The notes: generated by a model from the sequence alone, not told the origin. A stretch of DNA of 39,566 nucleotides from Acidobacteriota bacterium (GCA_016201285.1 JACQDE010000004.1:1-39566); one strand, 5' to 3'; shown: positions 22,204 through 31,451, numbered from the stretch's first letter. Made by a program: numbers and translations.

Positions 22204-24177
22204 ATGGCGATTCGCCTGAAAACGAAATTCACGCTGACGACGGCGCTGTTGGTGCTGGGCGTGGTGGCGGTGGTGTCGTCGGTGTACGTGGTGACGCTGA
22301 CGCGGCAGTCGGTGCGGCAGGCGAACGAGCGCGCGAAATTCGTGGCCCAGCAGGTGTTCTTGCAGGCGCAGCACGCGTTGAACGACGCGGCGGACCAGGG
22401 CGCGGCGCCGACGTCGGAGCGACCGGAAGATCTGCGCGAGTACGTGCGGCGGACGCTGGATGAAAACGCCGGTCTGACGGGGCTGATCGAAGCGGCGCTG
22501 GGGTATTCGGCGACGATCTACGAAGTGACGGTGGTGGACGGCGCGGGCGTGGTGATGCTTTCGAGCGACGCTTCCCTGCCCTCGCGGCCGGCGCCGAAGC
22601 GGACAAACTTCGAGCAACTGGTGCGGAGCGGGTTTGTAGAGCAACTGCGGGTGCTGTACGGGCCGCAGAACGTGTATGAGGTGACGCTGCCGTTCAACCT
22701 GAGCGATGTCCCGTTTGGGGAAATCCGCATCGGCGTCTCGACGGTCTTTCTGCGCGAGGAAATCAGGCGGAGCCTAGAGTCGGCGGGGCTGCTGGTGCTG
22801 GGGGCGGTGCTGCTCTCGACGCTGCTGGCGGCGGCGGTGAGCCACGCGTCGCTGCGGCCGCTGGAAAAGATTTCGGCGCAGTTGGACCGCATCACGCAGG
22901 GGAAGTTCGAACCAACGGCGGCGCCGGCAGCGCGGCGCGCCCCGGAGCGGGGAGACGAACTGGCGCAGGTGAGCACGAAGATCAACCTGATCGGGAAACA
23001 GCTCCACGACGTGCGGGAGATCTTCAGCACGCTGCGCGAGAACATGGCGCAGGTGATGGCCGGGCTGGAGGACGGGCTGCTGCTGTTCACCGCCGACGGG
23101 CGGAACGTGCTGGCCAGCCCGTCGGTGGAAAAATTCCTGGGCATGAAGCCGGACGCGCTGCTGGGGCGGCGCGCCAGCGAAATCTTTCCGGCGGAGCATC
23201 CGCTGCGCGCCGCGGGAGGACTGCGTTTCGAAGGCGACCAACTGGAGCGCGTGGAAGGGGCGGAAGCGGCGTTGAACGGCGCCGCGGGGCGGCGGCGAGT
23301 GGGAGCGAGCGTGCAAGTGATCGAAGAGGGCGGGTCACGGATGGGGGCGCTGGTGACGCTGCGGGACCTGGACTCGCTCGAGCGGATCGGGTCGCAACTG
23401 GAGATTTCCGAACGGCTGGCGGCGCTGGGGCGGGTGACCGCGGGCGTGGCGCACGAGGTGAAGAACCCGCTGAACTCGATGCGGCTGTGGATCGAAAACC
23501 TGAAGGAGGCCGTGCCGCAGGAGCAGGAAGTGGCGCGGAAGGGACTGAAAATTCTGGACAGCGAAATTGACCGGCTGGACCGCGTGGTGCGCACGTTCCT
23601 GGACTTCAACCGGCCGGTGGAGCTGCGGCTGGAGGAGACGTCGCTGGGCGAACTGCTGGTGGAAGTGGTGGCGCTGGCGCGGCCGCAGATTGAGAACGCG
23701 CGCGTGGAGGCGACGCTGGAGTGCGCCGACGGCGTGCCGCTGGTGCGCGTGGACCGGCCACTGCTGAAGCAGGCGCTGCTAAACCTGGTGCTGAACGCGT
23801 GCGAAGCAATGGACGATCCCACGGCTTCGCTCGGGACTGGCGGGGCAGGGGGCGGGCGGCTGACACTGGCGGTGCGGGCGATAGGCGACCGGGCGCAGGT
23901 GACGATCACCGACACTGGCGGGGGCATTCCGCCCGAGTGTCGCGGCAAGATTTTTCAGCTCTACTTCACGACGCGGCCCGGCGGGAGCGGGATCGGCTTG
24001 GCGACGACCTTCCGGATTGTGCAGATGCACGGGGGTTCGATAGACTTTACGTCGGAAGTCGGACGCGGGACGTCGTTCACGATTGAACTGCCGCAGTCAC
24101 GCCCGCACAGCGTTCCGGCCCGCGCCCGGCCCGCCCCAGGCGGGTCTAACCGAGAAAACGTTCATGCCCAGCCTTAA
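22204..24177 (+). CDS. Membrane sensor histidine kinase (NtrB-like)
   Basis: A 657-residue protein. First membrane segment about 9-30, extracytoplasmic region about 31-190, second membrane segment about 193-213, HAMP-like linker about 214-270 and PAS-like domain about 285-395. HisKA has the H-box AGVAHEVKNPLNSM (His417), and HATPase has N-box NLVLNACEAM, G1 DTGGGIP and G2 GGSGIGLATTFRIVQ. All kinase motifs are intact. It is the likely partner of the regulator upstream. Its 3' end overlaps the following lipoprotein gene by 14 bases, so the two are co-expressed. Confidence 0.93.
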   Translation: MAIRLKTKFTLTTALLVLGVVAVVSSVYVVTLTRQSVRQANERAKFVAQQVFLQAQHALNDAADQGAAPTSERPEDLREYVRRTLDENAGLTGLIEAALGYSATIYEVTVVDGAGVVMLSSDASLPSRPAPKRTNFEQLVRSGFVEQLRVLYGPQNVYEVTLPFNLSDVPFGEIRIGVSTVFLREEIRRSLESAGLLVLGAVLLSTLLAAAVSHASLRPLEKISAQLDRITQGKFEPTAAPAARRAPERGDELAQVSTKINLIGKQLHDVREIFSTLRENMAQVMAGLEDGLLLFTADGRNVLASPSVEKFLGMKPDALLGRRASEIFPAEHPLRAAGGLRFEGDQLERVEGAEAALNGAAGRRRVGASVQVIEEGGSRMGALVTLRDLDSLERIGSQLEISERLAALGRVTAGVAHEVKNPLNSMRLWIENLKEAVPQEQEVARKGLKILDSEIDRLDRVVRTFLDFNRPVELRLEETSLGELLVEVVALARPQIENARVEATLECADGVPLVRVDRPLLKQALLNLVLNACEAMDDPTASLGTGGAGGGRLTLAVRAIGDRAQVTITDTGGGIPPECRGKIFQLYFTTRPGGSGIGLATTFRIVQMHGGSIDFTSEVGRGTSFTIELPQSRPHSVPARARPAPGGSNRENVHAQP

Positions 24178-24760
24178 GACGCTGAGGACGTTGCTGGCCA
24201 TCGCCGCGATTGCGCTGGCGTTCGGCGGCGCAGGCTGCCGCAAGCGCGCAGGACGGGCGGCGCCGCCGCTCGTGATCGTGCCTTCGACTTCGGAACCGCA
24301 GCCGAGCACGCAGCCAGCGCCCACGGAGCCCGCGGCAAAACCCGCGGAGACCAAGCCAGCAATACCAGCGCCTGCTCCCTTGCCGGAACTGGTGGTGCCG
24401 TCGGTGAAGAAGAGCTCACCGCGGAGCACAACGCCGCGCACCGCACCCGTGCCGGTGGAGACTCCACCGGCAGAGACGACTCCACCAAAGCCCGCGCCGC
24501 CGCGGATGTCGCCGCGGCTGACGCCGAACGAGCAGGCGGAGTACGAGCGCAAGACGAATGCGGCCATTGCCGCGGCGGAGAAGAACCTGCAGACGGCATA
24601 TGGAAAGCAATTGAACGCGGCGCAGAGCGACCTGGTGGAGAAGATCCGCGGATTCCTGGCGCAGGCGCGGGAAGCGACGCGCGCGGGCGACTGGCTGCGG
24701 GCACTCAACCTAGCGCAGAAGGCGCAGGTGCTGTCGGTGGAGCTGGTGAGTTCGTTGTAA
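24164..24760 (+). CDS. Proline-rich lipoprotein
   Basis: A 198-residue protein from ATG 24164, inside the 3' end of the kinase gene. Signal peptide with lipobox GAGC (Cys25), a Pro/Ala/Thr-rich spacer (about 40-135) and a helical C-terminal domain (about 140-198; EYERKTNAAIAAAEKNL, FLAQAREATRAGDWLRALNL) with a TPR-like helix pair. Overlap with the kinase suggests it belongs to the same signalling unit, perhaps as a periplasmic sensor partner; no known family is recognised. Confidence 0.75.
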   Translation: MPSLKTLRTLLAIAAIALAFGGAGCRKRAGRAAPPLVIVPSTSEPQPSTQPAPTEPAAKPAETKPAIPAPAPLPELVVPSVKKSSPRSTTPRTAPVPVETPPAETTPPKPAPPRMSPRLTPNEQAEYERKTNAAIAAAEKNLQTAYGKQLNAAQSDLVEKIRGFLAQAREATRAGDWLRALNLAQKAQVLSVELVSSL

Positions 24761-24796
24761 GGCAGGTTTCAGGCCGCAGGTGGTAGTTAGGAAACC

Positions 24797-25924
24797 ATGA
24801 GCACATACGACGTCATTATTGCTGGTGGGGGGATTATCGGGGGCTCGATTGCGTTCGAGCTGGCGAAGGAGAAGCTGCGCGTGGCGGTGATTGACCGGCA
24901 GCAGCCGGGGTTGGAAGCGTCGTGGGCAGCGGCGGGGATGCTGAGCGGCGCGCCGGAATCGCCGGACTCCATTCCGCTGGCGCCACTGGCGAAGGCGAGC
25001 CTGGAGATATATCCAGAGTACGTGGCGGCGGTGGAGGAGGCGTCGGGGCGGCCGACGGGCTACCGGCGCGACGGCACGGTGATGGCGCTCTTCCTGCCGC
25101 ACGTGGAGCGCGAGCTGAGCACGATCCTCGCGGTGCATCATGGGCTTGGATTTGCGACCGAGGCCGTCCGCGTGGAAGACGCGCGGCAGATGGAGCCGGC
25201 GCTGAATCCGGCGATGCGGGCGGCGGCGTGGCTGCCGTATGAGGGACGCGTGGACAGCCGGGCGTTGACGGAAGCGGTGCTGCAAGCGGCGGAGAAGCAA
25301 GGCGTGGAGATTCTGGCGCGGCCGGGCGGAGTGAAATCGCTGGCGGTGGAGAAGAACCGGTGCACGGGCGTCGCGACCGGCGAAGAGAAGATTTCCGCGG
25401 GGAAAGTGATCATCGCGGCGGGGTGTTTTTCGGGGACGATACCGACGATCGAGCGGTACGCACCGACGCGTCCGGTGCGCGGGCAGATCGTCGCGCTGCA
25501 AGCGGAGAAGGTGAAGCTGGAGCGCGTGGTGCGGTCGGAAAAAGGCTATCTGGTGCCACAGGCCAACGGCCGGATCCTGGCGGGAAGCACGAGCGAGAAC
25601 GCAGGGTTCGAGAAGCGCGTGACACCGGCGGGGATGCAGCAGATCCTCGCGGCGGCGGTGGAGATCGTGCCGGAACTGGCGCAGGCGAGCGTGGTGGAAA
25701 CGTGGTCGGGGCTGCGGCCGGATACGCCGGACCACTTGCCGTCGCTGGGGCCGACGGACATCGAAGGATTGCTGATCGCGACCGGGCACTACCGGAACGG
25801 CATTCTGCTGGCGCCGATTACGACGCGGCTGATGCGCGAGTGGGTGATTCAGCGAAAGACGTCCATGACTGTGGATGCGTTCAGCCCGATGAGGTTTTCG
25901 CAGCATAGTGCGGTGGCGGGGTGA
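24797..25924 (+). CDS. thiO: ThiO-like glycine oxidase (FAD-dependent)
   Basis: A 375-residue DAO-family protein. Dinucleotide-binding motif VIIAGGGIIGGSIAFELA at 6-23, followed by VAVIDR; SWAAAGML; RPVRGQIVALQ; ETWSGLRPDTPDHLP; and the C-terminal GHYRNGILLAPIT. ThiO oxidises glycine to iminoacetate for the thiazole part of thiamine. No other thi genes are in the window; it follows the lipoprotein by 36 bases and may be co-transcribed with the two-component genes. Related amine oxidases of the same family cannot be fully excluded. Confidence 0.88.
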   Translation: MSTYDVIIAGGGIIGGSIAFELAKEKLRVAVIDRQQPGLEASWAAAGMLSGAPESPDSIPLAPLAKASLEIYPEYVAAVEEASGRPTGYRRDGTVMALFLPHVERELSTILAVHHGLGFATEAVRVEDARQMEPALNPAMRAAAWLPYEGRVDSRALTEAVLQAAEKQGVEILARPGGVKSLAVEKNRCTGVATGEEKISAGKVIIAAGCFSGTIPTIERYAPTRPVRGQIVALQAEKVKLERVVRSEKGYLVPQANGRILAGSTSENAGFEKRVTPAGMQQILAAAVEIVPELAQASVVETWSGLRPDTPDHLPSLGPTDIEGLLIATGHYRNGILLAPITTRLMREWVIQRKTSMTVDAFSPMRFSQHSAVAG

Positions 25925-26084
25925 GGAAAGGGTGTTGGGTGCTGGGTTTAGGGCGCAGGAAGCAGGGAGCAAGGTTCACGCCAAGGATTTCAAGTTCCCG
26001 ATTTTAAATCTCAAAGAAAAACTGATTCCTCGGTCCAACAAGATGCGTTGGCCCTCGGAATAACACCATGACGGTGGGCGGCGT
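25925..26084. other. Convergent gap without visible gene
   Basis: The gap lies between the converging thiO-like gene and the third glycine-zipper gene. It contains short A-rich stretches but no convincing intrinsic terminator or gene. Confidence 0.4.
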
Positions 26085-26909
26085 TCAGTAGGGGAAGCGG
26101 TTGGAGCGGACGGGCTGACGGTTGGCCGGGCCAGGGAGCGCGGAAGCGCGGCCCGGGTCGGTGAAGTTGATTTGTGACGAGTCGAGATAAAGCGGGCGGT
26201 CGAGTGTGGCGTCCACATTGGAGCCGCGGGGAAGCTCGGCATCGGGGCCGCGCGTGAGCAACACAGCCATCAGGCCGGTGGCCGCGCCGACCAGCGTGCC
26301 GACGCCCAGGCCACGACGCGCATTCCCTGCCAGGGAACCGATGCCCGCGCCGATGGCGGTGCCCGTAGTCGTGGTGCGGAGGACGGTGCCGACGTCGGAG
26401 GACTTATCGGAGTCACCTTTGATCTTGCCTTCGGCTTCGACCTGCTCGTTGCCGCCGGTGCCGGCGCCCGAAGGGACAGCATTGAAGCTCACCGTATAAC
26501 CGTTGGGAAGAATCAACTGGTTCAGGCGAATCAGAATCTCAGCACGGCCTTTGACCTTGCCGGCGCGGCGGGCTTCGACGACTTCGCCGTGCACATAAGA
26601 GCCGGCCGGAATAATGATGCGGCTGCCCTGAGTGATGGGGAACAGCGTCTCGAGATAGACGGGATCGCCGGGCCGGGCGCTGCGCGTGGTGAGTGAATTG
26701 TGCACAACGAGCGGGAGGCGCGTGCCGGCCGGAAGAATGATGTGCTCGGCGCGCTTTTTCAGCTCGGGACGCGCGGCGTCATCCTGCGAGGGCGCGGATT
26801 TCTGCGGCTCGACGGCGGGAGGATTTGTCGGCGGCGGAGCGGTTTGCTGCGCGAAGGCGCCGGAAGAGAGCGCAAGAAGAGGAATGAGGAACAAGATTGA
26901 TTTGCGCAT
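26085..26909 (-). CDS. Glycine-zipper envelope protein (paralog 3)
   Basis: A 274-residue protein from ATG 26909, with GGGGAGG upstream. Signal peptide (KSILFLIPLLALSSGAFAQQ), a Pro-rich spacer, then LPAGTRLPLVVHNSLTTRSA, IIIPAGSYVHGEVVEARRAG, KVKGRAEILIRLNQLILPNG, a glycine-zipper part (TGTAIGAGIGSLAGNARRGL, GVGTLVGAATGLMAVL) and a final strand DATLDRPLYLD. It shares the domain order of the proteins at 11381 and 19843 but has a longer spacer and an extra C-terminal tail. Cell-envelope function is inferred; the exact role is unknown. Confidence 0.75.
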   Translation of the reverse strand: MRKSILFLIPLLALSSGAFAQQTAPPPTNPPAVEPQKSAPSQDDAARPELKKRAEHIILPAGTRLPLVVHNSLTTRSARPGDPVYLETLFPITQGSRIIIPAGSYVHGEVVEARRAGKVKGRAEILIRLNQLILPNGYTVSFNAVPSGAGTGGNEQVEAEGKIKGDSDKSSDVGTVLRTTTTGTAIGAGIGSLAGNARRGLGVGTLVGAATGLMAVLLTRGPDAELPRGSNVDATLDRPLYLDSSQINFTDPGRASALPGPANRQPVRSNRFPY

Positions 26910-27067
26910 GTGCGTCCTCCCCGCCGGAAATCCGCCGAAAACCATTCTGACCGTGCGATGCCTCGGTGGCCCGTGCGGGATGCTTCGAGCATACGCCCGC
27001 TCAAGTGCGGATACCACCTAAAATGAAGCCCCAGCGCGACAGAAAAGTAGCTGGGGACGCGGCAACT

Positions 27068-27092
27068 GCGGCGGCGTAAAGCCGCCGCTACA
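27068..27092. repeat. Perfect hairpin at the chrA stop
   Basis: GCGGCGGC-GTAAA-GCCGCCGC followed by TACA: an 8-bp stem whose right end overlaps the chrA stop codon. On the chrA strand it may end or protect the transcript. The word GGCGTAAAGCCGCCGCTACA is repeated at about 2211-2231 (other strand). Confidence 0.65.
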
Positions 27093-28371
27093 AAAGGCGC
27101 CAAGCAAGGCCAGTGAGGGCGGCGGCGGGAACGAGGACGTACATGGGAACCTTGAAGCGGAGCAGGAGCACGAAGGAGATGGCGGCGAGTGCGAGAGCGA
27201 AGCGGTCGAGTGAGCCGTTGGCGAAAAACACTTTGCCGGCGAAGAAGACAGCGAGGTTGAGGATGACGCCAACAACAGCGGAGGTGATACCGGTGAGCGC
27301 GGCCTGGAGGCGGCGGTTGGCGGCGAGGGCTTCGATGTACGGCGAGCCGACAAAGATGAAAAAGAAGGACGGAAGAAAGGTGACGTAGGTGGTGACAAGC
27401 GCGCCGAGGACGGCATTCGGGAGCGGGTCGTGCGCGCCGTGGAGTTTCCAGGCGCCGAGGAAACCAACGTACTGCGTGACCATGATGAGCGGGCCGGGAG
27501 TGGTTTCCGCAAGGCCGAGGCCTTCGACCATCTGGCGGGCATCGAGCCAATGGAAGTGGTTGACGGCGACGTCGGCGATATAGCTGAGCACGGCGTAGGC
27601 ACCGCCAAAGGTGACAAAGGCGGCCTTGGTGAAGAAGAGGGAGACCGCCACCAGAACATCCGAGCCGCCGCGCCAGGCGTAGAGAGCGGCGAAGGGAACC
27701 AGCCAGAGCACAAGAAACAGCGCGGCGATTTTCACGGCGCGGGAAAAAGGCGGATAAGCAACGGCGGTCGCCGGGAAAACGGCAGGAGTTCCCTGCCCGG
27801 CGGGGGCGGGGGTGCGCGGGCGGAAGATGTGTGGCCAGCGGCGATGGAGGAGAACGCCAGCGATGGCGGCGGCGAGAATCACCCAAGGAAAGTGGATTTT
27901 GAAAACATAGAGAGCGACAAAGGCGCCGGCAGCGAAGGCGACGAGCGCGCGGTGGTGGAGCGCGCGGCGGCCGATGCGGAGGACGGCTTCAGCGACGATG
28001 GCGATGACGACGCACTGGATGCCGTAGAACAGGCCGCGGATGACGGGGAGATCGCCGCGGGCGACCGCGAGCCAGCTCAGGAAGAGCATGACGAAAATCG
28101 AGGGGATGACGAAAAACGATCCGGCAACGACGCCGCCGAGCGTGCCGTTGAGGCGGGAGCCGATGTAGATGGCGAGCTGCTGCGCCTCCGGACCGGGGAG
28201 AAACATGCAGAAATTGAGCGCGCGGAGGAACTGCTCCTCGCCGATCCATTGTTTTCGCTCGACCAGCTCGCGGTGCATGATGGCGATCTGGCCGGCGGGG
28301 CCGCCGAAGTTGATGAAGCCAAGCTTGAGCCAGAATCGGAAGGCTTCGGCAAATGGGACGCGCGGCGGCAA
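27088..28371 (-). CDS. chrA: Chromate transporter ChrA
   Basis: A 427-residue protein with about ten membrane segments and two CHR domains. The N-terminal one has LKLGFINFGGPAGQIAIMH and FLPGPEAQQLAIYIG; the C-terminal one has FTKAAFVTFGGAYAVLSY and TPGPLIMVTQYVGF. Bidomain ChrA proteins export chromate and probably other oxyanions. The start is TTG 28371 with AAAGGA six bases upstream. No chrB-type regulator is nearby, so a housekeeping rather than resistance-island setting is likely. Confidence 0.92.
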   Translation of the reverse strand: MPPRVPFAEAFRFWLKLGFINFGGPAGQIAIMHRELVERKQWIGEEQFLRALNFCMFLPGPEAQQLAIYIGSRLNGTLGGVVAGSFFVIPSIFVMLFLSWLAVARGDLPVIRGLFYGIQCVVIAIVAEAVLRIGRRALHHRALVAFAAGAFVALYVFKIHFPWVILAAAIAGVLLHRRWPHIFRPRTPAPAGQGTPAVFPATAVAYPPFSRAVKIAALFLVLWLVPFAALYAWRGGSDVLVAVSLFFTKAAFVTFGGAYAVLSYIADVAVNHFHWLDARQMVEGLGLAETTPGPLIMVTQYVGFLGAWKLHGAHDPLPNAVLGALVTTYVTFLPSFFFIFVGSPYIEALAANRRLQAALTGITSAVVGVILNLAVFFAGKVFFANGSLDRFALALAAISFVLLLRFKVPMYVLVPAAALTGLAWRLL

Positions 28372-28626
28372 GAGGTGTCCTTTGGATCGCCTTATTCAAA
28401 CTGCTGGCAGCGACCTAGCATAGCAAAGGTTTTCGCTGGCAGGCGGAAGAGCGGACGTTCGAAAGTGTGCCGGTTTGAAAGTGGGAAGGTTAAGAGGCTT
28501 AAGAGTTGAAGGGTGGCCGAGTGTAAGAGTTCCGGACAAGAAGGTGTGAGTTTTGGCGTTTGGTCCTTCCCCAAGAATCTTCGAGACACCGAATCTAAGA
28601 TTTGAGATTTGAAATCCGAGGAAACG
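28372..28626. other. Intergenic, purine-rich simple repeats
   Basis: Decayed short words GAAAGTG, GAAGG, TTAAGAG and GTTGAAGG fill about 28448-28530, similar to the stretch at 14917-14950 and 15090-15125. No gene or clear promoter is visible. Confidence 0.45.
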
Positions 28627-28944
28627 TCAGCGGTTGAAGAAAGTGTCGGGGTCGACGTCGCCCTGGGGGGCGGCGGCGCCAGCGCTGAGGACGACGGACT
28701 GGCCGGTGATTTCGATGCGCTTGCGGCACTTGCGGCAGGCGACGAGGTCGTCCACGCGAACCATGTAGGAGCGGGCGACGGCGAAGTGTTTCTTGTCCTC
28801 CTCGCTGGCGCCGCGGGGGAGCGCGGATTTCTTCGTGCGCTGCTTCCAGCGAATGGGATAGCTGCTCTCCTGCTTGCAGCTCGGACACATCAGGGTGAGG
28901 TTTTTGGTGACCTCGCGCTCGTCGTAGAAGTTGCGCTCGTCCAT
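28627..28944 (-). CDS. Small zinc-ribbon-like protein
   Basis: A 105-residue protein from ATG 28944. Two Cys pairs, CPSC (about 20-23) and CRKC (about 70-73), frame a basic middle part and probably form a zinc ribbon. The tail PDTFFNR is acidic and aromatic. A TAGAAT box lies 12 bases before the ATG and no Shine-Dalgarno is visible, so the transcript may be leaderless. No family with known role is recognised. Confidence 0.65.
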   Translation of the reverse strand: MDERNFYDEREVTKNLTLMCPSCKQESSYPIRWKQRTKKSALPRGASEEDKKHFAVARSYMVRVDDLVACRKCRKRIEITGQSVVLSAGAAAPQGDVDPDTFFNR

Positions 28945-29105
28945 AGCGAGAGTAATTCTACCAGACCAGGAGGAGGTTTCCGTATTCCGCTGTCGCCGAA
29001 AGCCAACCTGAAAGTGAGCGGTGGAGCGGGCGGCCCGCCAGAGCGGACGTCGCTCAGAATGACAACCATGCATGTGGAGCCGTGATTCCAAAAAGGGAAG
29101 GGTGG

Positions 29106-29924
29106 CTATTCGCCGCTGGCGCTGCTCTTGCGAAGGGGCGCGGGAGCAAGATCCTTCTGCAGCGGCGGCGCCGAAACCGGAGCGCGGCGGCCGGCGATGT
29201 CGTCCAGGGTGACGAAACCGAGGCCGGCGTTCTTCCACATGGGAAGCCAGTAGTCGAGCGCAGCGAGAGTAAGGTGGCGGTCGCCGCGGAGGTGGCGGTG
29301 ATCGCCGTCGTGCAGAAGAAGAACATCGCCGCCGCGGACGCGGCGCAGCCGCTCAACCATGGTGGCGATGTGCTTGGGTTTCCAGTCGCGTGCCCAGCGG
29401 GACCACATGACCACGCCGCGGAAGCCGGCGCGGCGCACGACCAAAGAAAGATGCGGGCCGCGGATGCCGAACGGCGGGCGCATCCAGACAGGCCGCTGGC
29501 CGCAGACTTGGTGGATAGCGTCCTGGCAGCGGGCGAGCTCATCAGCGATCTGCGCAGGAGTCATCCAGAAGAGGCGCGGATGCGTGTAGGTATGATTGCC
29601 GATGGTGTGGCCCTGGGCGGCGATCTCGGCGACGAGGCTGGGACATTCGCGGACGAAGCGGCCAATGAGAAAAAAGGTGGCGCGGACGTGGTGCTCTTCG
29701 AGGAGGCGCAGCAGGCGCGGGGTGAGAGCAGGGTTGGGGCCGTCGTCAAAGGTGAGCGCGAGAGTGCCGGGCTTGCCGGTGTGGCGGATGGTGCGGCCGA
29801 AAAGCTGCGCGCGCGGAACCAGAGCGCCCCAGGCGGTCGCGCCCGCTCCGGCGGCGAGCACCGCGGCGGCGCCGGCGAATTCACGGAGAAGAGGTACAGC
29901 AGCGCCGATGTGCGGAAGGGCCAT
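29106..29924 (-). CDS. Polysaccharide deacetylase (NodB-type)
   Basis: A 272-residue protein with a hydrophobic N-terminus (about 15-35) likely serving as a membrane anchor. NodB motifs: TFDDGP (58-63), HTYTH (111-115), RPPFG (149-153) and a late LLHDG. The catalytic Asp and both metal His residues are present, so it should be active. The family removes acetyl groups from peptidoglycan, chitin-like or exopolysaccharide chains. With a GT2 polysaccharide cluster about 4 kb away, modification of that polymer is plausible but unproven. Confidence 0.9.
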   Translation of the reverse strand: MALPHIGAAVPLLREFAGAAAVLAAGAGATAWGALVPRAQLFGRTIRHTGKPGTLALTFDDGPNPALTPRLLRLLEEHHVRATFFLIGRFVRECPSLVAEIAAQGHTIGNHTYTHPRLFWMTPAQIADELARCQDAIHQVCGQRPVWMRPPFGIRGPHLSLVVRRAGFRGVVMWSRWARDWKPKHIATMVERLRRVRGGDVLLLHDGDHRHLRGDRHLTLAALDYWLPMWKNAGLGFVTLDDIAGRRAPVSAPPLQKDLAPAPLRKSSASGE

Positions 29925-30100
29925 CTTTCAATTCCTGAGCTACCGCAAGATACCACAAAGTGAGGGCCATCAGCAGACCCGATTCCGCGCAGGGTGAATG
30001 ATTCAACCGGATTGAAACCTGGTGGCTTGCACTGCGCCTAGAAGGGCAGGTCCAGGGGGCTGGAAACGCGCTTTCGGGACAGAAGGGTGGAACGGGGGGA

Positions 30101-30379
30101 ATGAAAAAGCTGTTCGCATTCCTTGTTGTTGCAATTCTGGGTGTGTCTGCAGCGGGCGCCGTGCCCCGCCGCGGCGGGCAACAGCTCGAGTTGGCCCGGG
30201 TCCGCGCGTCCGGCATGGTGCGGACGGCGGAGAAAATCTCCGTGCCCGGGGCCACGGTGAGGAACGTCCCGGCCTTTTCAGAGAAGGGGCGGAAGCGGGG
30301 AGGACATAAACAGAACGACGCCCCGGGCAGGTTCGCCGGGGCGCCGTCCGTTGGCGGTAGTGGTGCGGAAAACGACTAA
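30101..30379 (+). CDS. Small secreted protein (uncertain)
   Basis: A 92-residue frame with a good signal peptide (KKLFAFLVVAILGVSAAGA) and a GGGGGGA ribosome site close to the ATG. The mature part is basic, with no motif. Its 3' end runs through the hairpin at 30319-30343 and overlaps the end of the PEP-CTERM gene, so the real gene may be shorter or may not exist. Confidence 0.42.
   Translation: MKKLFAFLVVAILGVSAAGAVPRRGGQQLELARVRASGMVRTAEKISVPGATVRNVPAFSEKGRKRGGHKQNDAPGRFAGAPSVGGSGAEND
30319..30343 (-). terminator. Intrinsic terminator of PEP-CTERM gene
   Basis: CGCCCCGG-GCAGGTTCG-CCGGGGCG: a strong 8-bp GC stem. On the minus strand it is followed by TCGTTCTGTTT, a modest T-rich tail. It lies about 35 bases after the stop of the PEP-CTERM gene. 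Confidence 0.65.
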
Positions 30380-31188
30380 AGATGGAACAGGCGGCGACGA
30401 ATCACCGCTGCCACGCCCAACAGGCCGGTGCCCATCAACGCCAGCGTAGCAGGTTCGGGAACCATGGTGATGCGCACGACCATGTCATTGTAGTCGCCTT
30501 GTCCTTCGGCGCCGGGAGTCCGGAGATCTTCGATTCCCAGCCAGAAGGTCTGATTGCCCTGCAGGTAGGGCGGGGGAGCGTGGCCCGTGAACAACGCGAA
30601 GTGCTGATGCCCGATGTCCACTGGGTGGCCGTTGCTGCCCTGATTGAGGAAAGACTGAGTGAAATAGATGTCGCCGTTCTTGCCAACCAAATAGAAGCCG
30701 TAGATGGGCGAAGTGATGAAGGCGACGAGTGGTCCGCCCGGCGCGGTCGGACCAGAGAAGATTTCCGTGCGCACGAGCGTGGTGGCGTCGTACCAGCCGA
30801 ACGCATTGAAGTTGGCGTGGCCGGCAATTTCGATCAGCAGGGCCGCAACTGAGCCCGAGGGGCCCGGAAACGGGCTGGCGAAGAAGAAGTTGTTATCGGC
30901 GGCGCCGGTCGGCATGCCCCACCAGGGCAGCGGGCCGGGACCCGGGGGGTATCCGCCCCCGGCAAAGGCGCCGGTGTTGGTGATGTAGTGGCCTACGTTG
31001 GCTTGGTGGTTCAGGTCACCGCTGTAGTTGTTCCAGTAGGGAGTGGCCGGGTTGTTGGGCCAAAGAGCTCCCGCAGCGGGGAAAGGCTGCCACCCCGCTC
31101 CGGGAGTCCCCACAACCTGATCCGCCCAAGCATTTGATGCCAGCAAAAGCATGATCGCCAATGCGATCACGGAGAGGGGTTTTCTCAT
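30376..31188 (-). CDS. PEP-CTERM sorted secreted protein
   Basis: A 270-residue protein from ATG 31188, preceded by GGAGGTGAAAGG. Signal peptide (RKPLSVIALAIMLLLASNAWA), a Gly/Pro/Asn-rich body, a region with EGQGDYNDMVVRI that resembles DUF4114-type domains, and the C-terminal sorting signal VPEPATLALMGTGLLG followed by a basic tail (IRRRLF). PEP-CTERM proteins are processed by an exosortase, usually in bacteria that make exopolysaccharide; none is encoded in the window. No sigma-54 promoter was found upstream, although such promoters are common for this class. Confidence 0.92.
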   Translation of the reverse strand: MRKPLSVIALAIMLLLASNAWADQVVGTPGAGWQPFPAAGALWPNNPATPYWNNYSGDLNHQANVGHYITNTGAFAGGGYPPGPGPLPWWGMPTGAADNNFFFASPFPGPSGSVAALLIEIAGHANFNAFGWYDATTLVRTEIFSGPTAPGGPLVAFITSPIYGFYLVGKNGDIYFTQSFLNQGSNGHPVDIGHQHFALFTGHAPPPYLQGNQTFWLGIEDLRTPGAEGQGDYNDMVVRITMVPEPATLALMGTGLLGVAAVIRRRLFHL

Positions 31189-31451
31189 CCTTTCACCTCC
31201 GGAGGACATGAGTACTGTTCTAAGAGAACTGGAAGCGTTCGTGATGTGCTGAATCCGGCGGACGTGGCGGGTAAGACAGTGGGCCGATCAAGCCATGCGG
31301 AGGCAGAAATCCCGGCGAACAGCCCACCCGCCGCGTCGGAATGCAGCGCAGCACGGGCGCAGGGCGGTTCAGTACTCGGTTTCTTACTGGCATCTGAAGG
31401 GCCAAACCAAGGCCGCGGCACGGCGCGGAACATCCGTTTCTATGTCATATA
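31189..31451. other. Upstream region of the PEP-CTERM gene
   Basis: Part of the 562-base divergent gap between the PEP-CTERM gene and the phosphodiesterase gene. No gene is seen. A TGGCAT-N5-GGGCC match at 31407-31422 has GG-N10-GC spacing but a poor -12 box and is not called. Confidence 0.4.
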
